A stretch of DNA of 64,000 bases, taken from positions 4,593,001 to 4,657,000 of the forward strand of contig OX419756.1 of assembly GCA_948567375.1 (NCBI GenBank), written 5' to 3'. A model generated the notes under the pieces. It ran no database searches. It was given only the letters and a program-made list of their open reading frames with translations, and was not told the origin of the DNA. This document shows, in pieces, positions 1-10,221 of this stretch. Origin of the DNA: Lunularia cruciata. Taxonomy: Eukaryota; Streptophyta; Marchantiopsida; Lunulariales; Lunulariaceae. Positions within the stretch are counted from its first letter, which is position 1. Each line of letters starts with the position of its first letter. The position numbers and the translations under genes were made by a program.

Positions 1-32
1 ATCTACCAAAGGGATTACCCTCTGATTGTGGT

Positions 33-1320
33 ATGCCCTTCAATATTGAGTTATTACCAAGGAGTACTCCAATGAGTAGACCAATCTATCAATTATTACG
101 AAAAGAGTTGGAGGAATTGCAAACAACACTCATGGAGTTGTTGGAGAAAGATTTCATACAACATAGTGTATCTCCTTGGGGAGCACCAATACTATTTGTT
201 CTAAAGAAGGATGAAGGAATTTTTTTCTATATTGATTACATGGGCTCAATAAACAAACAATGAAGAATGCATACCCCTTGCCTCAAATTGATGACTTGCT
301 TTATCAATTGAGTGAAGCACTACACTTCTCCAAGTTGGATCTTTGTAGTGGCTATTGGCAAATCCCTATTGATATGAAGGATGTGCAAAAGACTACCTTT
401 TGCACAAGGTATAGACAATTTGAGTGGAGAGTTTTGCTTGTTGGGCTCACTAATGCTCCAGCAATCTTCATGGATCAGATGCATTGGGTGTTGGATGGAC
501 TGTTGGATTGGTACATGGTGGTGTTCTTGGATGGTATTTGAATCTACAGTAAGACAAAGGTAGAACACGTGAATCATGTGTGAGAAATCCTAAGACAACT
601 ATGACAATGGAAGTTTTATTGCAAGAAGTCAAAGTGTACCTTTTGGTAGAAGAAAGTTACCTTCTTGGGTCACAAGATCTCATCAAAGGGGGGTCAAGTT
701 TGAAGTGGAGAAAATCAAGGCCATTATTGATTGGCCTACTCCAAAGGATGCTATTGAAGTATGAACATTTAATGGATTGGCTAGCTTTTACCAACAGTTC
801 ATCCACTATTATGCTCATGTGGCCGCACCATTGACTTATCTCTTGGGGAAGAACTTGAGCTTTCAATGGACCAACAAGCATAAAAGAGCATTCCAAAAGC
901 TAAACAATATGGTGCCGTCAAGACCAATTCTTCAACCATATGATCATCAACTACCATGTGTGGTTGATTTTGATACTTCTAACTTTGCAATTGGAGTCGT
1001 GTTGCAATAAGAATTCACAAATGGATCGTATTGCATTGCCTTGTGTCTTGCAGACTAAAAACAACAATAAGGAATTATTTTGCTTGGGATTGGGAACAAC
1101 TAGTGATGGTATATGCTACCAAGGTATGGAAGCATTATTTCTTGGGAAAAAAGTGGTCATGCGAATTGATCACAAGCCCTTGTTGCAAACATTACATTTG
1201 GAACACATGAAAAGTTGACATCATCGATGGGAGGAACAACTATTGTTGTTTGACATCAAACTTGAGTACAAACCTGGTTGGTTCCATGTCATCCTTGATG
1301 CCTTATCCCAATGACATGAT
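33..1320 (+). pseudogene. G1 reverse transcriptase and RNase H (decayed)
   Basis: The RT starts with the typical segment around PIYQLLRKELEELQ and continues with FSKLDLCSGYWQI and LTNAPAIFMDQMH. The catalytic box expected as FLDD reads FLDG followed by a stop, so an essential aspartate is gone. RNase H follows from about 770, with LDALSQ near 1300 as the end of the domain. At least six stops and several frame changes separate recognisable pieces. This is the decayed polymerase of the element, with no sign of selection to stay open. Confidence 0.85.
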
Positions 1321-1427
1321 TTGAAGTCTCTTCCTCTCATCACAACAACAATATTACAATGGTATCCGTTGATTCCAAAGTCCAAATTGAGTTCCAAACA
1401 ACTCTATAACAAGATCCTTTCTTTCAA

Positions 1428-2545
1428 ATGGTACAAGGTTGTCTTGTAGCATATGACAAGGAGTACAATAACTTCTTTTACAAGGAAAGCCTTCTATTCC
1501 ATGAGGACCATATCTATGTTCTAGCCAAAGGTGATCTCCGACTTGTGTGCCTTCAAGAAGCCCATGATTTACCAATTGTTGGTCACATGGGTGTGGAAAC
1601 GACCTTAGATACCCTCCAACACAAATGGTGGTGGCCCAACATGGCACAAGATGGTTGTGAGTTTGTCCGATCATGTGAGAGCTGCCAATGCAACAAGACC
1701 AATAACCAAAAACCGAGTGGACTACTTCAACCACTTCCCATTCCATCTTCTCATTGGGAACATGTGAGCTTAGATCTCATCACATCTTTGCCCAAGACAA
1801 AGCAAGATCACACAACCATTGTGGTGTTTGTGGATAAGCTTAGTAAGCAAATCCATTTGGCACCAACCGTTGATATTGTGGATACTCCAACCTTGGCCCA
1901 CAATGTATTCAAGCATCATGGGATGTCGTGTGTTCTCATCTCCAATTGTGATCCTCGCTTCACTGGAAAGTTTAGGCAAGCACTCTTCCAAATACTCAAC
2001 ATCAAGCTTGCTTTGTCCACGGCCTATCATCTCAAATTGATGGGCAAACTAAATGCGCAAATTGCACCTTGGAGGATATGCTTTTTGCCTTTGTCAATGT
2101 TCACCATACCAATTGGGATTAATGTCTTGTAGTTATAGAGTTTTCATACAATAATTCCAAATAGGCAAGCACCAAATTCTCTCTTTTCTTCCTTAATTTT
2201 GGTCAAGATCCACTTGTTCCAAATTCTCTTCTTGCTCCTCCTCAATTTCATGTCCCTCATACTTCCACCTTCTTGACTACTATATCTCAATCCTTCCAAC
2301 AAGCCAAATCTCATCTCCTTGTTGCCCTAAATTGTCAAAAACAATATGAAACCCACCCTTGTTGCCCTAAATTGTCAAAAACAATATGAAACCCACCATC
2401 ATTGTGATCTCACCTTTCACATTCGTGATAAATTCATGCTCTCATCTAGTAACCTACCCCTCCCACTTGATACCCAAGTCCATAAACTTGCTCCTAATTG
2501 GATAGGACCCTTTGAGGTCACACAAATCATTTCTCATGTTGCTTA
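1428..2545 (+). pseudogene. G1 integrase (decayed)
   Basis: A 234-codon open stretch carries the H2C2 zinc-binding region (HDLPIVGHMG, then CESCQC near 1675-1695), the first core aspartate (SLDLITSLP) and the second (SNCDPRFTGKF). The third catalytic residue is lost, because the expected DGQTER-like box reads MGKLNA. The frame stops at 2130 and the C-terminal part continues in pieces to 2545, where the conserved LAPNWIGPFEV segment is visible. The product would join element cDNA to the host chromosome; here it cannot be active. Confidence 0.85.
2317..2396 (+). repeat. 40-bp direct tandem duplication in G1 integrase
   Basis: A 40-bp unit beginning CCTTGTTGCCCTAAATTGTC occurs twice in a row with no visible differences. 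It interrupts the integrase C-terminal region and is not seen in the inverted G1 copy at 25742-29297, so it arose in this copy. Confidence 0.85.
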
Positions 2546-2555
2546 TTGACTTGCT

Positions 2556-2816
2556 TTGCCTTATCATATACGCATCCACCCCGTCTTTCATATTTCCAAG
2601 TTGAAACCCTTTGTCCCTAATCTATCTTCTTTTTCCTCTTGTGTCCAACCTCCTCCTTCTCTCATCTTTATCAATGGTCATAAGGAATATGAAGTTGATT
2701 GTATCTTGATGTGTTGCCACATTCAAGGAGACCGTCGACAATATACAAAATACAAGGTCCTTTGGAAAGGGTATCCTCTTCATGATGCCACCTGGGAACC
2801 TCTTTCTCATCTCTAG
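2556..2816 (+). pseudogene. G1 chromodomain
   Basis: After the integrase tail (ISKLKPFVPN) the frame reads YEVDCI, YTKYKVLWKGYPLHDATWEP and LSHL. The Y-x-V-x-W-K-G-Y and TWEP spacing is the hallmark of retroviral-type chromodomains, which bind methylated histone H3 or similar heterochromatin marks. The reading frame is open over this domain although the rest of the element is broken. The same domain is seen at 26330-26520 (minus), near 25310 and near 55350. Confidence 0.8.
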
Positions 2817-2891
2817 AATAAACAAATGGCCATCTAGGAGTCTGAAGCTTCAATGGCAATGAGGACATCACCAACTAGCGGTGGGGGAATA

Positions 2892-3304
2892 TGTAACAAT
2901 ATGGAGTTTAGTGATGAAGTTAGTTAGGGCTAATGAAGTAGTAAATAGACCAAATTAGCCTAAAATATTCCATAAGTATGTAAGAAGCTTCTTGGGAAGC
3001 TTCTCGGCTAGTTTAGCTTGCACCACAAGTAAGTCGTTGCTAGAAGCTTCCAATTAGCTTAGCTTGCAAGCCAAATAGACGACTTCTAGAAGGAAGTTTC
3101 TTGAGAAGCTTCTTGGTTAACTTGGCTTGCACTCCAAGAAAGTGGCTCAAGGAAGCTTCTTGAGAAGCTTCTCAAAAGCCTTGTATGCTCCCTATAAATA
3201 CCAACACCAAAGCTCATGCTAGGCATTTGGAGTTTACACACATTCAAGTGCCACAATGTGATCTTTCATTCTCCTATTTCTTTCCTCAATCTTGGTCTTT
3301 TACA
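2892..3304 (+). repeat. G1 3' LTR
   Basis: The LTR begins TGTAACAATATGG directly after the purine tract GTGGGGGAATA and ends GGTCTTTTACA. The same ends bound LTRs at 25742-26189, 15725-16188, 38646-39876 and 55488-56059. A TATA box (TATAAATA, 3193-3200) lies near the 3' end, preceded by repeated GAAGCTTC palindromes. Length is 413 bp. Confidence 0.9.
3193..3200 (+). promoter_or_regulatory. TATA box of the G1 LTR
   Basis: TATAAATA follows a run of GAAGCTTC-type palindromes and lies about 100 bp before the LTR end. It is present at the corresponding place in the other G1 LTRs, so it is the likely core promoter of the element. Confidence 0.65.
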
Positions 3305-3960
3305 CTTTGTGAGAGTAGCAATGATGTGGTTCTTTCTTCTAAAGTAGAGGTAATTGATAGTGGAATTGACTTGGTTGAGGAGCATGGGATCTGTTCAACA
3401 ACCAATGGTTTAGGGCAAGTAATAGTAGCTAGATTGGAGGAGTTACTAGCTAGACCTACCTTTGAGCAAGTGCAGTTCACACTTGGTGTTGTCCTATCAG
3501 ATAATCAAAGGGGAATTTTCTGTTTGGTGGGACCTTCAAGGAAGGTGTATACACTACAGAGGGTCTTATTAGACTCTAGTGCATAACCTCTTATGTTGGG
3601 GAAGGTTGTACTTATTGATCTAAAACTACAAAAGACCAATGTGGAGAGGTGTCTATTTTAGATCCAAACATCTCTAGGGGTGGTTCTACATAGTACATCA
3701 TGTGTGGAAAGCTTGTTATCCAAATTCAGCATGGTCATCTGACTGATAACTCTATGGTGAGAGCTCAAGCTATTGCAATAGTAGTTGAATCATATGATGT
3801 GCTAGTTGGTGGAGCAATATTATACCCCAATTGTATAATATTGAGTATTGGGAGAAGATAACCTCCTATAGACCAGGTTGGTAGTCAGGTAAGGGACAAG
3901 TATGTTGCTCTCCATTACACTTTAGTAGTGGTAGTCTTGGCTCACTAAAATTAGTGACCA
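3305..3960 (+). pseudogene. G2 copy 1: gag end and aspartic protease
   Basis: Sequence from 3305 to about 3560 matches the gag-protease linker of copy 2. The protease-like part begins LLDSSA (catalytic motif expected as D-[ST]-G-A) and goes on through LQKTNVERC and QTSLG. Here the motif glycine is replaced and a stop follows, so the enzyme would be dead. It would normally cleave the element polyprotein. Confidence 0.6.
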
Positions 3961-4279
3961 TGGCATCCATTTCAACTTTTAGTGGTTCTATTACTTGGCC
4001 TAATGACTTATTGGAGGGGAAAGCTCATGCAAAGGATACTCTAGTGCTAGAGGAGATCACTTGGATTTGGAGTACAAGTGGGATTGTTCCATCTCCCTTG
4101 GATGTTCCATTGTGGAGTTTTGAGGAGGCATTGCAATAACATGCAGATCAGTTGGTGCAATAGGCTTGGAGTGGAGCCTTTGTACCACCCGGAGACAAGT
4201 ATGAGGATGAGCCTCAAAAGTCTATCTTCTTATCACCTTTGGATACAATACTCATTGCTTGGCAATATCTAGTAGAGCA

Positions 4280-5245
4280 AGTATATCTATTAGAGTTGTT
4301 TGGTGGGATTAACACTAGACTAGATGCAATATTACAAGTAGGTATATGAGTACAAAGGTACTTGTATGTGGAGAGAGATGAGATTGCTAAGCAAGTCTCT
4401 TTACATCATGTGGCACACTTGGCCTCTTGATATCTTGAGTTATTATCAATGTCAATAGTCAAGGGTTACCAAAGACCCTACCAGTAGACGTTTCCTTGAT
4501 GGGAGCACAAGATTTGGAAAGATATAGTCCCATTTATTTGATTATTTTTGGATGGCCATGTTAAGGAGATAGACACTTGGCCAAGGTTAGGGTCTTCAAG
4601 ATCCTTGTTCTAGTGTGTTTTGGGAGATGTTACTTGTTCTATGATATCCTAGGTTTTTTAGTCCATTTTTGTACCCTATATTTTGGAGCACATCCCTTTG
4701 ATGGGTGATTCTCCAACTCGAGTGGTGGTGAGTACACATCAAGTCCATTCTTGGATGAGATCTACCATGTTGTTGGATGCAACCAAAGTGGGATCATGGG
4801 CAATTGTCTTCATCTTTGGTGGACAAACTTCTTACGCAATGAGGTTCTACAATGTGTTTATGATGGGATTCAACAACTAGACCACCTTACAATTGATGAT
4901 CCCTTTGACGTTGGGTGTGAGTCTCATATGGTGGTAATGATTGATATGTCACCTATGGTAGTGGTGAACCTTGTTGGATAGCCTAGATCCACTTTACCTA
5001 CACTTATGAGTTTCTTAGGCTCTCGTGTTTTTTGAGGAGGACTTAGACTTGTTAGGGACTCATAATTACAACATTTGGTGGAGTCCAACACCGATGAGAG
5101 GGAGCGGGTGATGAGTTTTTCATTGGTATTACTGTTGTGTCAAAGGCATCCATGCATCATGTGTTAGGTCAAACTATGGACCTAAATTGTTTGACCTAGA
5201 TTATGAAACTTAGCTTGGTAGAGCAACGTAGGATGTGCTTAATAG
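4280..5245 (+). pseudogene. G2 copy 1: C5-cytosine DNA methyltransferase domain
   Basis: The SAM-binding motif I reads LLELFGGINTRLDAIL (about 4287-4335), followed by VQRYLYVERDE. Motif IV, expected as PCQG, reads GWPC (catalytic cysteine codon 4559-4561) with TAA where glutamine is expected. EHIPLMGDS near 4690 matches the E-N of motif VI, and GQTMDLNCLT near 5170-5200 matches the final GxAMxL motif. Spacing over about 320 codons agrees with DNMT3-like enzymes. It lies between protease and RT of a gypsy element. Many stops make it non-functional. Confidence 0.75.
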
Positions 5246-5574
5246 ACATCACCACTCGGATGCTTGTGACCTTTGTGCCTATCAAGATGATTCAAGCACA
5301 TGCTAGGAGGAATGGACCAAGTGGGTAGGGTATTCTTGGGACACAACCAATGGTTACTAGTGAGGGTGGTCTACTTGGGATGCAACTAGAGGACGTATGG
5401 AGCTTGGAGCCAAATTAGAAGGATTTTTCCACACTAATGTTGGGACTTCTAGTGGTTGGGAGCAGGAAACATGACACTAATGCTCCAAGGGCCTAATGTA
5501 GCAGCCAATTAGTATGTCTTCTGCTCCTACATCAATTACATAAGATACTTGGGAGCTAGATCTTGGACCCAAGC

Positions 5575-6625
5575 TTATAGAAAGGGAAAGATAGAGAGTT
5601 TGGAGGTTCTTGAGGAGCTACACAAGTTGTTTTGCCTTCAATATGAAAGATTTGGGTGCTTTGAAAGGAGTTGGTATTTAGATTGAGTTGACTAATGGTA
5701 CACTAGTTTTTTGATTTCCCTATAAACATAGTGATATGGAGAGAGCATTGATTCAAAGCTAGAGTAGAGACCTTTTTGAGGTTGGTTTGGTAGAGATTTC
5801 ACATGGAGAGTATGTGTCAGCTATAGTGATGCCAAACCAAGAAAGATATGCATGGCAACTACATAGATAGGTGGATGTGTGGAGAATATTGTCTTATCAA
5901 CTTATAGACTAGAGATGATTAATATGCTATGCCCACTTCAAAGGGAATCTTTGATGCAATCTTTGATGCAATTGGGCATGCAAAGGTCTTTAGTACTTTA
6001 AATCTTTGAGCAAGATATCATCAATTGCCAATCAAGGAGGAGGATAAGTCCAAGACAACATTTTGGGCTATTGATCCTCACGATAAGGATGTATTATATT
6101 AATGGAGGTTCTCACCATTTGGGTTAAAGAATGATCCTATCGAGTTCTAGGGGGTCATGGACAGGATCCTAACAAGATTGGATTTTGCTCGGTGCTATAT
6201 TTATAAAATTTTGGTGTTTATCACTATTATGGAGGAGCATGAAAGATATTTGTTGGAGATGTTTGAGAGATTGAGATCTCATAGACTCAAATTACATTTT
6301 GGGAAGTGTAGATTCTTCCATGAGTAGGTTGAGTATTTGAGTCACACTATCTACCTTGGAGGACTTGGTGTTTGAAGATCAAGGTGGAGGCTATTGCACA
6401 TATTCATTAGCCTATGGATGTGATTAGATTGTGAGCATTCCTTGGGTTGGTAAAATTCTATTACCACTTTTGTTAAGAGGATTTAGAGCCATTGCCAAGG
6501 CCTTGACAAAGCTAACCAAGCTTACACAAGAGTGGTGTTGGGGAGATATGCAAGAGAGAGCTTTTCTAGAGCTCAAGGAGAGGTTGACATCTACTCCTAT
6601 TTTTAGGAGACCAATCAAAGGATGA
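5575..6625 (+). pseudogene. G2 copy 1: reverse transcriptase (decayed)
   Basis: The segment matches the RT of copy 2 from LDPKL to the RT-RNase H junction. Readable pieces include FAFNMKDLGALKG, HDKDVLY, and FHGLKLHFGKC-like text. The catalytic YIDD box is destroyed: the frame reads YIYKILVF at about 6200. The connection region near 6430-6625 is the best preserved part, with AKALTKLTKLTQEW. Confidence 0.8.
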
Positions 6626-6639
6626 CCATTATAGGTTTA

Positions 6640-6990
6640 CATTGTTTGGAGTATGTTAGGGCTTGAAGTAGTGCTCACCCAACATGATGATGAGGAGAAG
6701 GAGTTTGTGGTAGCCTATGTTAGTTGCTCCAACAATTTAGTAGAGGAAAAGTATACTTAATATGAGGGAGAGTGCCTAGTAGTAGTATGGACAATAATAT
6801 TTTCAATGTTACCTATTTGGTAACTACTTCACTTTCATCATTGATCATCAACCATTGAAGTCATTGATGGAGTTTGACAAGCTTTTAGGGAAGCTTGCAA
6901 GATAGGCTCTGATTTTACAAGAGGATGATTTCACAATTATTCATAGATCTAGAGTGGTGAACTATGATGTAGATTGATTGAGTAGATATC
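6640..6990 (+). pseudogene. G2 copy 1: RNase H
   Basis: The fragment shows LGLEVVLTQHDDEEKEF, the glutamate segment YEGECLVVVW, IIDHQPLKSLME and the terminal VNYDVD-LSRYP. These are the conserved steps of the gypsy RNase H, which removes RNA from the RNA-DNA hybrid. Several stops interrupt it. In copy 2 the second half is deleted. Confidence 0.75.
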
Positions 6991-7359
6991 CTAGCCATGT
7001 CCTAGCCAACATGACCATATTGGAGCACATTGGCATGGTGAGACAAATGAGGCAATGGTGCCATGTTGTCATGCATTTATCTTTCTTTGTATATTTTTTG
7101 AAGCTTTAGTGGTATCTCTCTTGGTGCATAAAAGAGGAGTTATTGAGGTCAGAGATCCAGAGGGTGGAGATATTGGTACAGTTTATCAAGACATTCATGA
7201 TGATATCTTAGTGATGGATTATCTTTGCATTGGTGTTGTGGGTGGCATAGTTGAGACCAAGGAGAGAGATCATGTTCTCCAGCCAAGTGGTTTAGATTCA
7301 AGGGCATACACCTTCTTTTTGTATGAAAGGATGGTAGAGTGCAAGTAGTACCACTTTCA

Positions 7360-8010
7360 TATCAAAGATCACAATTTGTCTGTCATGCGCATGAAGAGCT
7401 AGGACATTTTGGAGTAAAGCATAGATATAGCTTACTCTAGAGTCAATATTGGTGGCACAATATGTAGACTAATGTGTAATAGTTTGTTAATAGATGTGTG
7501 GTTTATGACCAAGTTAGAGCATCATTTAATGCTCCTATGCCACAATTACAACCATTACCTATCATGGGATTGGGTTATTGTTGGAGTTTAGACTTTGTTG
7601 GACCTTTACCATTAACTATGAGACATCATCAGTATGTTTTGGTGATGGTGGAGCACTTCTCCAAGTGGATTAAGTTGGTAGTACTTCATGACAAGTCCAA
7701 TGAAAAGATGGCTTACTTATTATTGGATCGGGTTCTTAGTCATTTTGGTGCATTAATTGAGGTTTTGACTGATTAGGGTACAAAGTTCTCAGGAGAATTT
7801 AAGGTCTTGTGTGAGAAGGTTTTGATTGATCATCAAATTACCTCCTAAGATCACCTTGAGATTGATGGCTTAATAGAGAGAGTGGTTGAGATGGTGAAGA
7901 GAGGATTGTGGAAGTATGGTTTGGAAAAAGGCCACTTGGGAGATTGAGATCTCTAGTTACCTTGGTTGGCCATGGGCTATCGGTTCAGCCGGCAAGCTTC
8001 CTTAGCATCA
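7360..8010 (+). pseudogene. G2 copy 1: integrase
   Basis: The zinc-binding part reads HEELGHFGVKH and then a degraded C2 pair. In the core, SLDFVGPLP gives the first aspartate, VLTD followed by a stop and GTKFSGEF the second, and GLIERVVEMVKRG the glutamate, so the D, D, E triad is still recognisable despite broken frames. YVLVMVEHFSKWIKLV is typical of this gypsy branch. Copy 2 lacks this domain entirely. Confidence 0.8.
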
Positions 8011-8159
8011 CCTCTCTCCTTACCTTCTACTCTATGGATGAGATCCAAATTTACCTATAGCTAGTCGTCAAGATGTTATTATATTTTTGGACTTAGATGA
8101 TCCTAACATAAAGGTGAACATATATTCTCAACATGCAGAGATCTTTTGGAGAGTGATGT

Positions 8160-8620
8160 TGAAAGCCTTTGAGAACTTGGCAATTGCTCAACATAAGGAT
8201 ACCTTATGCTATGCTACCATTCAAGGAGGAGGTTATAGACCCTTGTTCCATTGATTTCATCCAGGTGACTATGTGTACCTACATCAAACAACATCAATGA
8301 TACTTGATGTTACTACATGCCGCACTATCTTGAAAATGCATGAGGTTTTGCCTTTTCGAGTCCTCATGTTGAAAGGACATGATGGTGTTATTCAAAAGGA
8401 TCATGTGTGCAATTGTGCACCATGCCACCTCCCAAACATTGATGGTACTATGGACCCAAGCTTGACACTTGTACATACAAGCTTGCGGTGTATGTTATGT
8501 GATGGTAGAGTTGCTACTATATTGGTGTATGATAGTTGTTTGAGAGGATGGAATATGGTATGTTTGACTCTTCCCCTCATGGTGGTTCCTTAGAGATAGT
8601 GGTTATGTCCTAGATATACT
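8160..8620 (+). pseudogene. G2 copy 1: C-terminal domain with decayed PHD finger
   Basis: After integrase comes a conserved segment (VCNCAPCHLPNIDGTMDPSL) and then a PHD-like zinc finger at 8489-8617. The first pair is CMLC; later ligands are altered: the third reads Y, the histidine position is N (RGWNMVC) and the last cysteine is Y. The intact arrangement is in copy 2. PHD fingers read histone H3 tails, so the domain may play the targeting role that chromodomains play in G1. Confidence 0.7.
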
Positions 8621-8791
8621 TGACATAGAGCTAGTTCACTCTTTATATGTTACAGATTACAAACAAGAGACTAATGATAGGGCTTGATAACACCCAACTT
8701 CTTGATCTTTGCCCACCATAGGATATACCATATACTTGGAGTAGATGGCTATATGGAGTTAGAGGGACCTAACCGCCAACTAGGGGGCGAT

Positions 8792-10176
8792 TGTGGCACT
8801 TTAGAGTCCATGTATGACTTATGTGTGAGTTTTGCTTTTATAGTGTTTAATGTTATGAACAATGTATGTTGTGTAGTGATGTATATATATGTGACAACTA
8901 TCACAACATTTGTGGTGTCAAAGCTAGATTGCTTGAACATTAGAGTAGTAGTGTTGGTAGTTAGATGTATTTTGGTAATTATTCATGGACTTCTTGTTGA
9001 CAGTTCTATTTCATATTTGGGGTACTGATCACATGGTTGGACCCACCATCACTTGCACCATTTGCATCATGAGGGTGCCATCAAGGGGACCATTAGGGTT
9101 GGAGATCTAGGTCAAATCAAAAGTATACCTTTGAAGTGTGGCCCTAAAGGGCTCACTTGTAATACCAAATAGCTAAACATATCATTTAGAGGTGAAAATT
9201 GGCTTGATAACATATGGAAAGATGTTATATATGATGGGGTAAGTAGATCAGATAGGGGTGTCACCAAAAGAATACTTCTAATAAGGGAAGAGCCAAAAAT
9301 AACTTAAATCTGTAATACCAAAAGCTAGACATATTATCTAGAGGTCAAAATTGGCTTGGTAACCTTTGGAAGAATGTTATGTCTGATGTGCTAGGTATAT
9401 CAGATAGAGGTATCACCAAAGGATGACTTTTACTAATAGTGCAAGAGCCAAAAATAGCTTGGAAACTTCAAAGCCAATTTTGGAAGCCTAAATGGATGAA
9501 TTAGACCTCAAAATGTGCAATTTTTCCCATAATAGAGGAAAGGCTAGCCTTCCTTCCCCCAAGATTTTCTCATTGAGAGCTTTCTAATGGTACCTCACCT
9601 ATGCAATTTGGAGATTCCTATAAGAATATTCCCTAAAGATTCTCTTTGGTCAAAGATGGTTTGACAAACCAGAAAGGATCAATATTGATCAATATCACCC
9701 ATGCATGTAATTAATCTAAGTGTAGAGCTTGTTGACATGTTACCAATCCATGTCTCTGATCCAAGGTGGAGCTTCCTTTGAAAGAGCCCTCTTTGTTATA
9801 TAATATAGTCAAGGTGCTCCTTTGGAGCATTGGAGGTTGAGTGTGAAACTATATGTTTCTTCTTCTATGTTTTTCTTTGGTTTCCTATCCTCAAAAGATT
9901 ACATCACTTCTCTCATGTTGAGCCTTTGAGTTCCTGGCTGTGGTGGACAGAGGCCATCAAGCATCACTTGGAGTCTCTTAGCTAGAGTGGGTTTGATTGT
10001 GATCAATGTCCAAAGGTTGGCAGATTATTGAGTGCATGATCAAGTACTAATCTGATTTTAGTGTAATTTGAGTTGAAGAATAATTGATTATTGTGACAAT
10101 TTAGAGTACATGTATGACTTATGTGTCAGTTGTGCTTTTATAGTGTATGATCTTGACAATGATGTATGTTTTGTAG

Positions 10177-10178
<2 letters not shown>
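8792..10178 (+). repeat. G2 copy 1: LTR sequence, with nested solo LTR
   Basis: LTR sequence begins TGTGGCACTTTAGAG directly after the purine tract. It is split by the solo LTR at 9158-9903 and resumes TTCTCTCATGTTGAGCC. Near 10095 a second LTR start (TGTGACAATTTAGAG) follows immediately, so two LTR 5' ends are in tandem, as in copy 2 at 36624. The exact 3' LTR boundary is unclear. Confidence 0.65.
9158..9903 (+). mobile_element. Solo LTR (family L4) with 5-bp TSD
   Basis: The 746-bp element begins TGTAATACC and ends GATTACA, and is flanked by TCACT on both sides (9153-9157 and 9904-9908). The uninterrupted target is present elsewhere in the window (near 36420, GAACTCACTTCTTTG), which proves the insertion. 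No internal region is present. Other L4 pieces lie at 38807-39545, 25450-25735, 16192-16450 and 39880-40145, all inverted. Upstream of the end, a TATA-like AT-rich stretch (TATATAATATAG, near 9800) may be its promoter. Confidence 0.9.

Positions 10179-10214
<36 letters not shown>
10179..10214 (+). repeat. (AT)18 microsatellite
   Basis: Thirty-six bases of alternating AT follow the second G2 LTR start and sit at its junction with the inverted G3 element. Confidence 0.95.
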
Positions 10215-10217
<3 letters not shown>

Positions 10218-10221
10218 TGAA

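Larger units (their letters stand above)
1..3304 (+). mobile_element. Ty3/gypsy chromovirus G1, 3' part
   Basis: The window opens inside pol of a Ty3/gypsy element. In order one can read reverse transcriptase, RNase H, zinc-binding integrase, integrase core, a chromodomain, a purine-rich tract and a 3' LTR. The order RT-RH-IN-chromodomain is that of chromoviruses, whose chromodomain steers integration to heterochromatin. Frames are broken by stops and indels throughout, so the copy is dead. The 3' LTR ends directly in the gag end of a G2 element (3305), so G1 was probably inserted into G2; the left flank needed to see a target duplication lies outside the window. Confidence 0.9.
3305..10220 (+). 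mobile_element. Ty3/gypsy G2, copy 1 (gag end to LTR)
   Basis: This copy starts inside gag, cut by the G1 LTR, and reads on through protease, a cytosine-5 DNA methyltransferase domain, RT, RNase H, integrase, a C-terminal domain with a PHD finger, a purine tract (ACTAGGGGGCGAT) and LTR sequence. It aligns along its length with copy 2 (29298-36889), and each copy has parts the other lacks: this one retains integrase, copy 2 retains gag and better DNMT and PHD sequence. It is heavily decayed. Confidence 0.85.

Noticed and set aside
1354-1746. 130-codon minus-strand frame opposite G1 integrase
   Set aside because: It is the reverse shadow of the integrase zinc-binding region; no homology of its own and no conservation in the other G1 copy.
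3000-3180. GAAGCTTC-rich LTR part as a CRISPR-like or satellite array
   Set aside because: Spacing is irregular, there are no spacers of constant length, and it lies inside a defined LTR.
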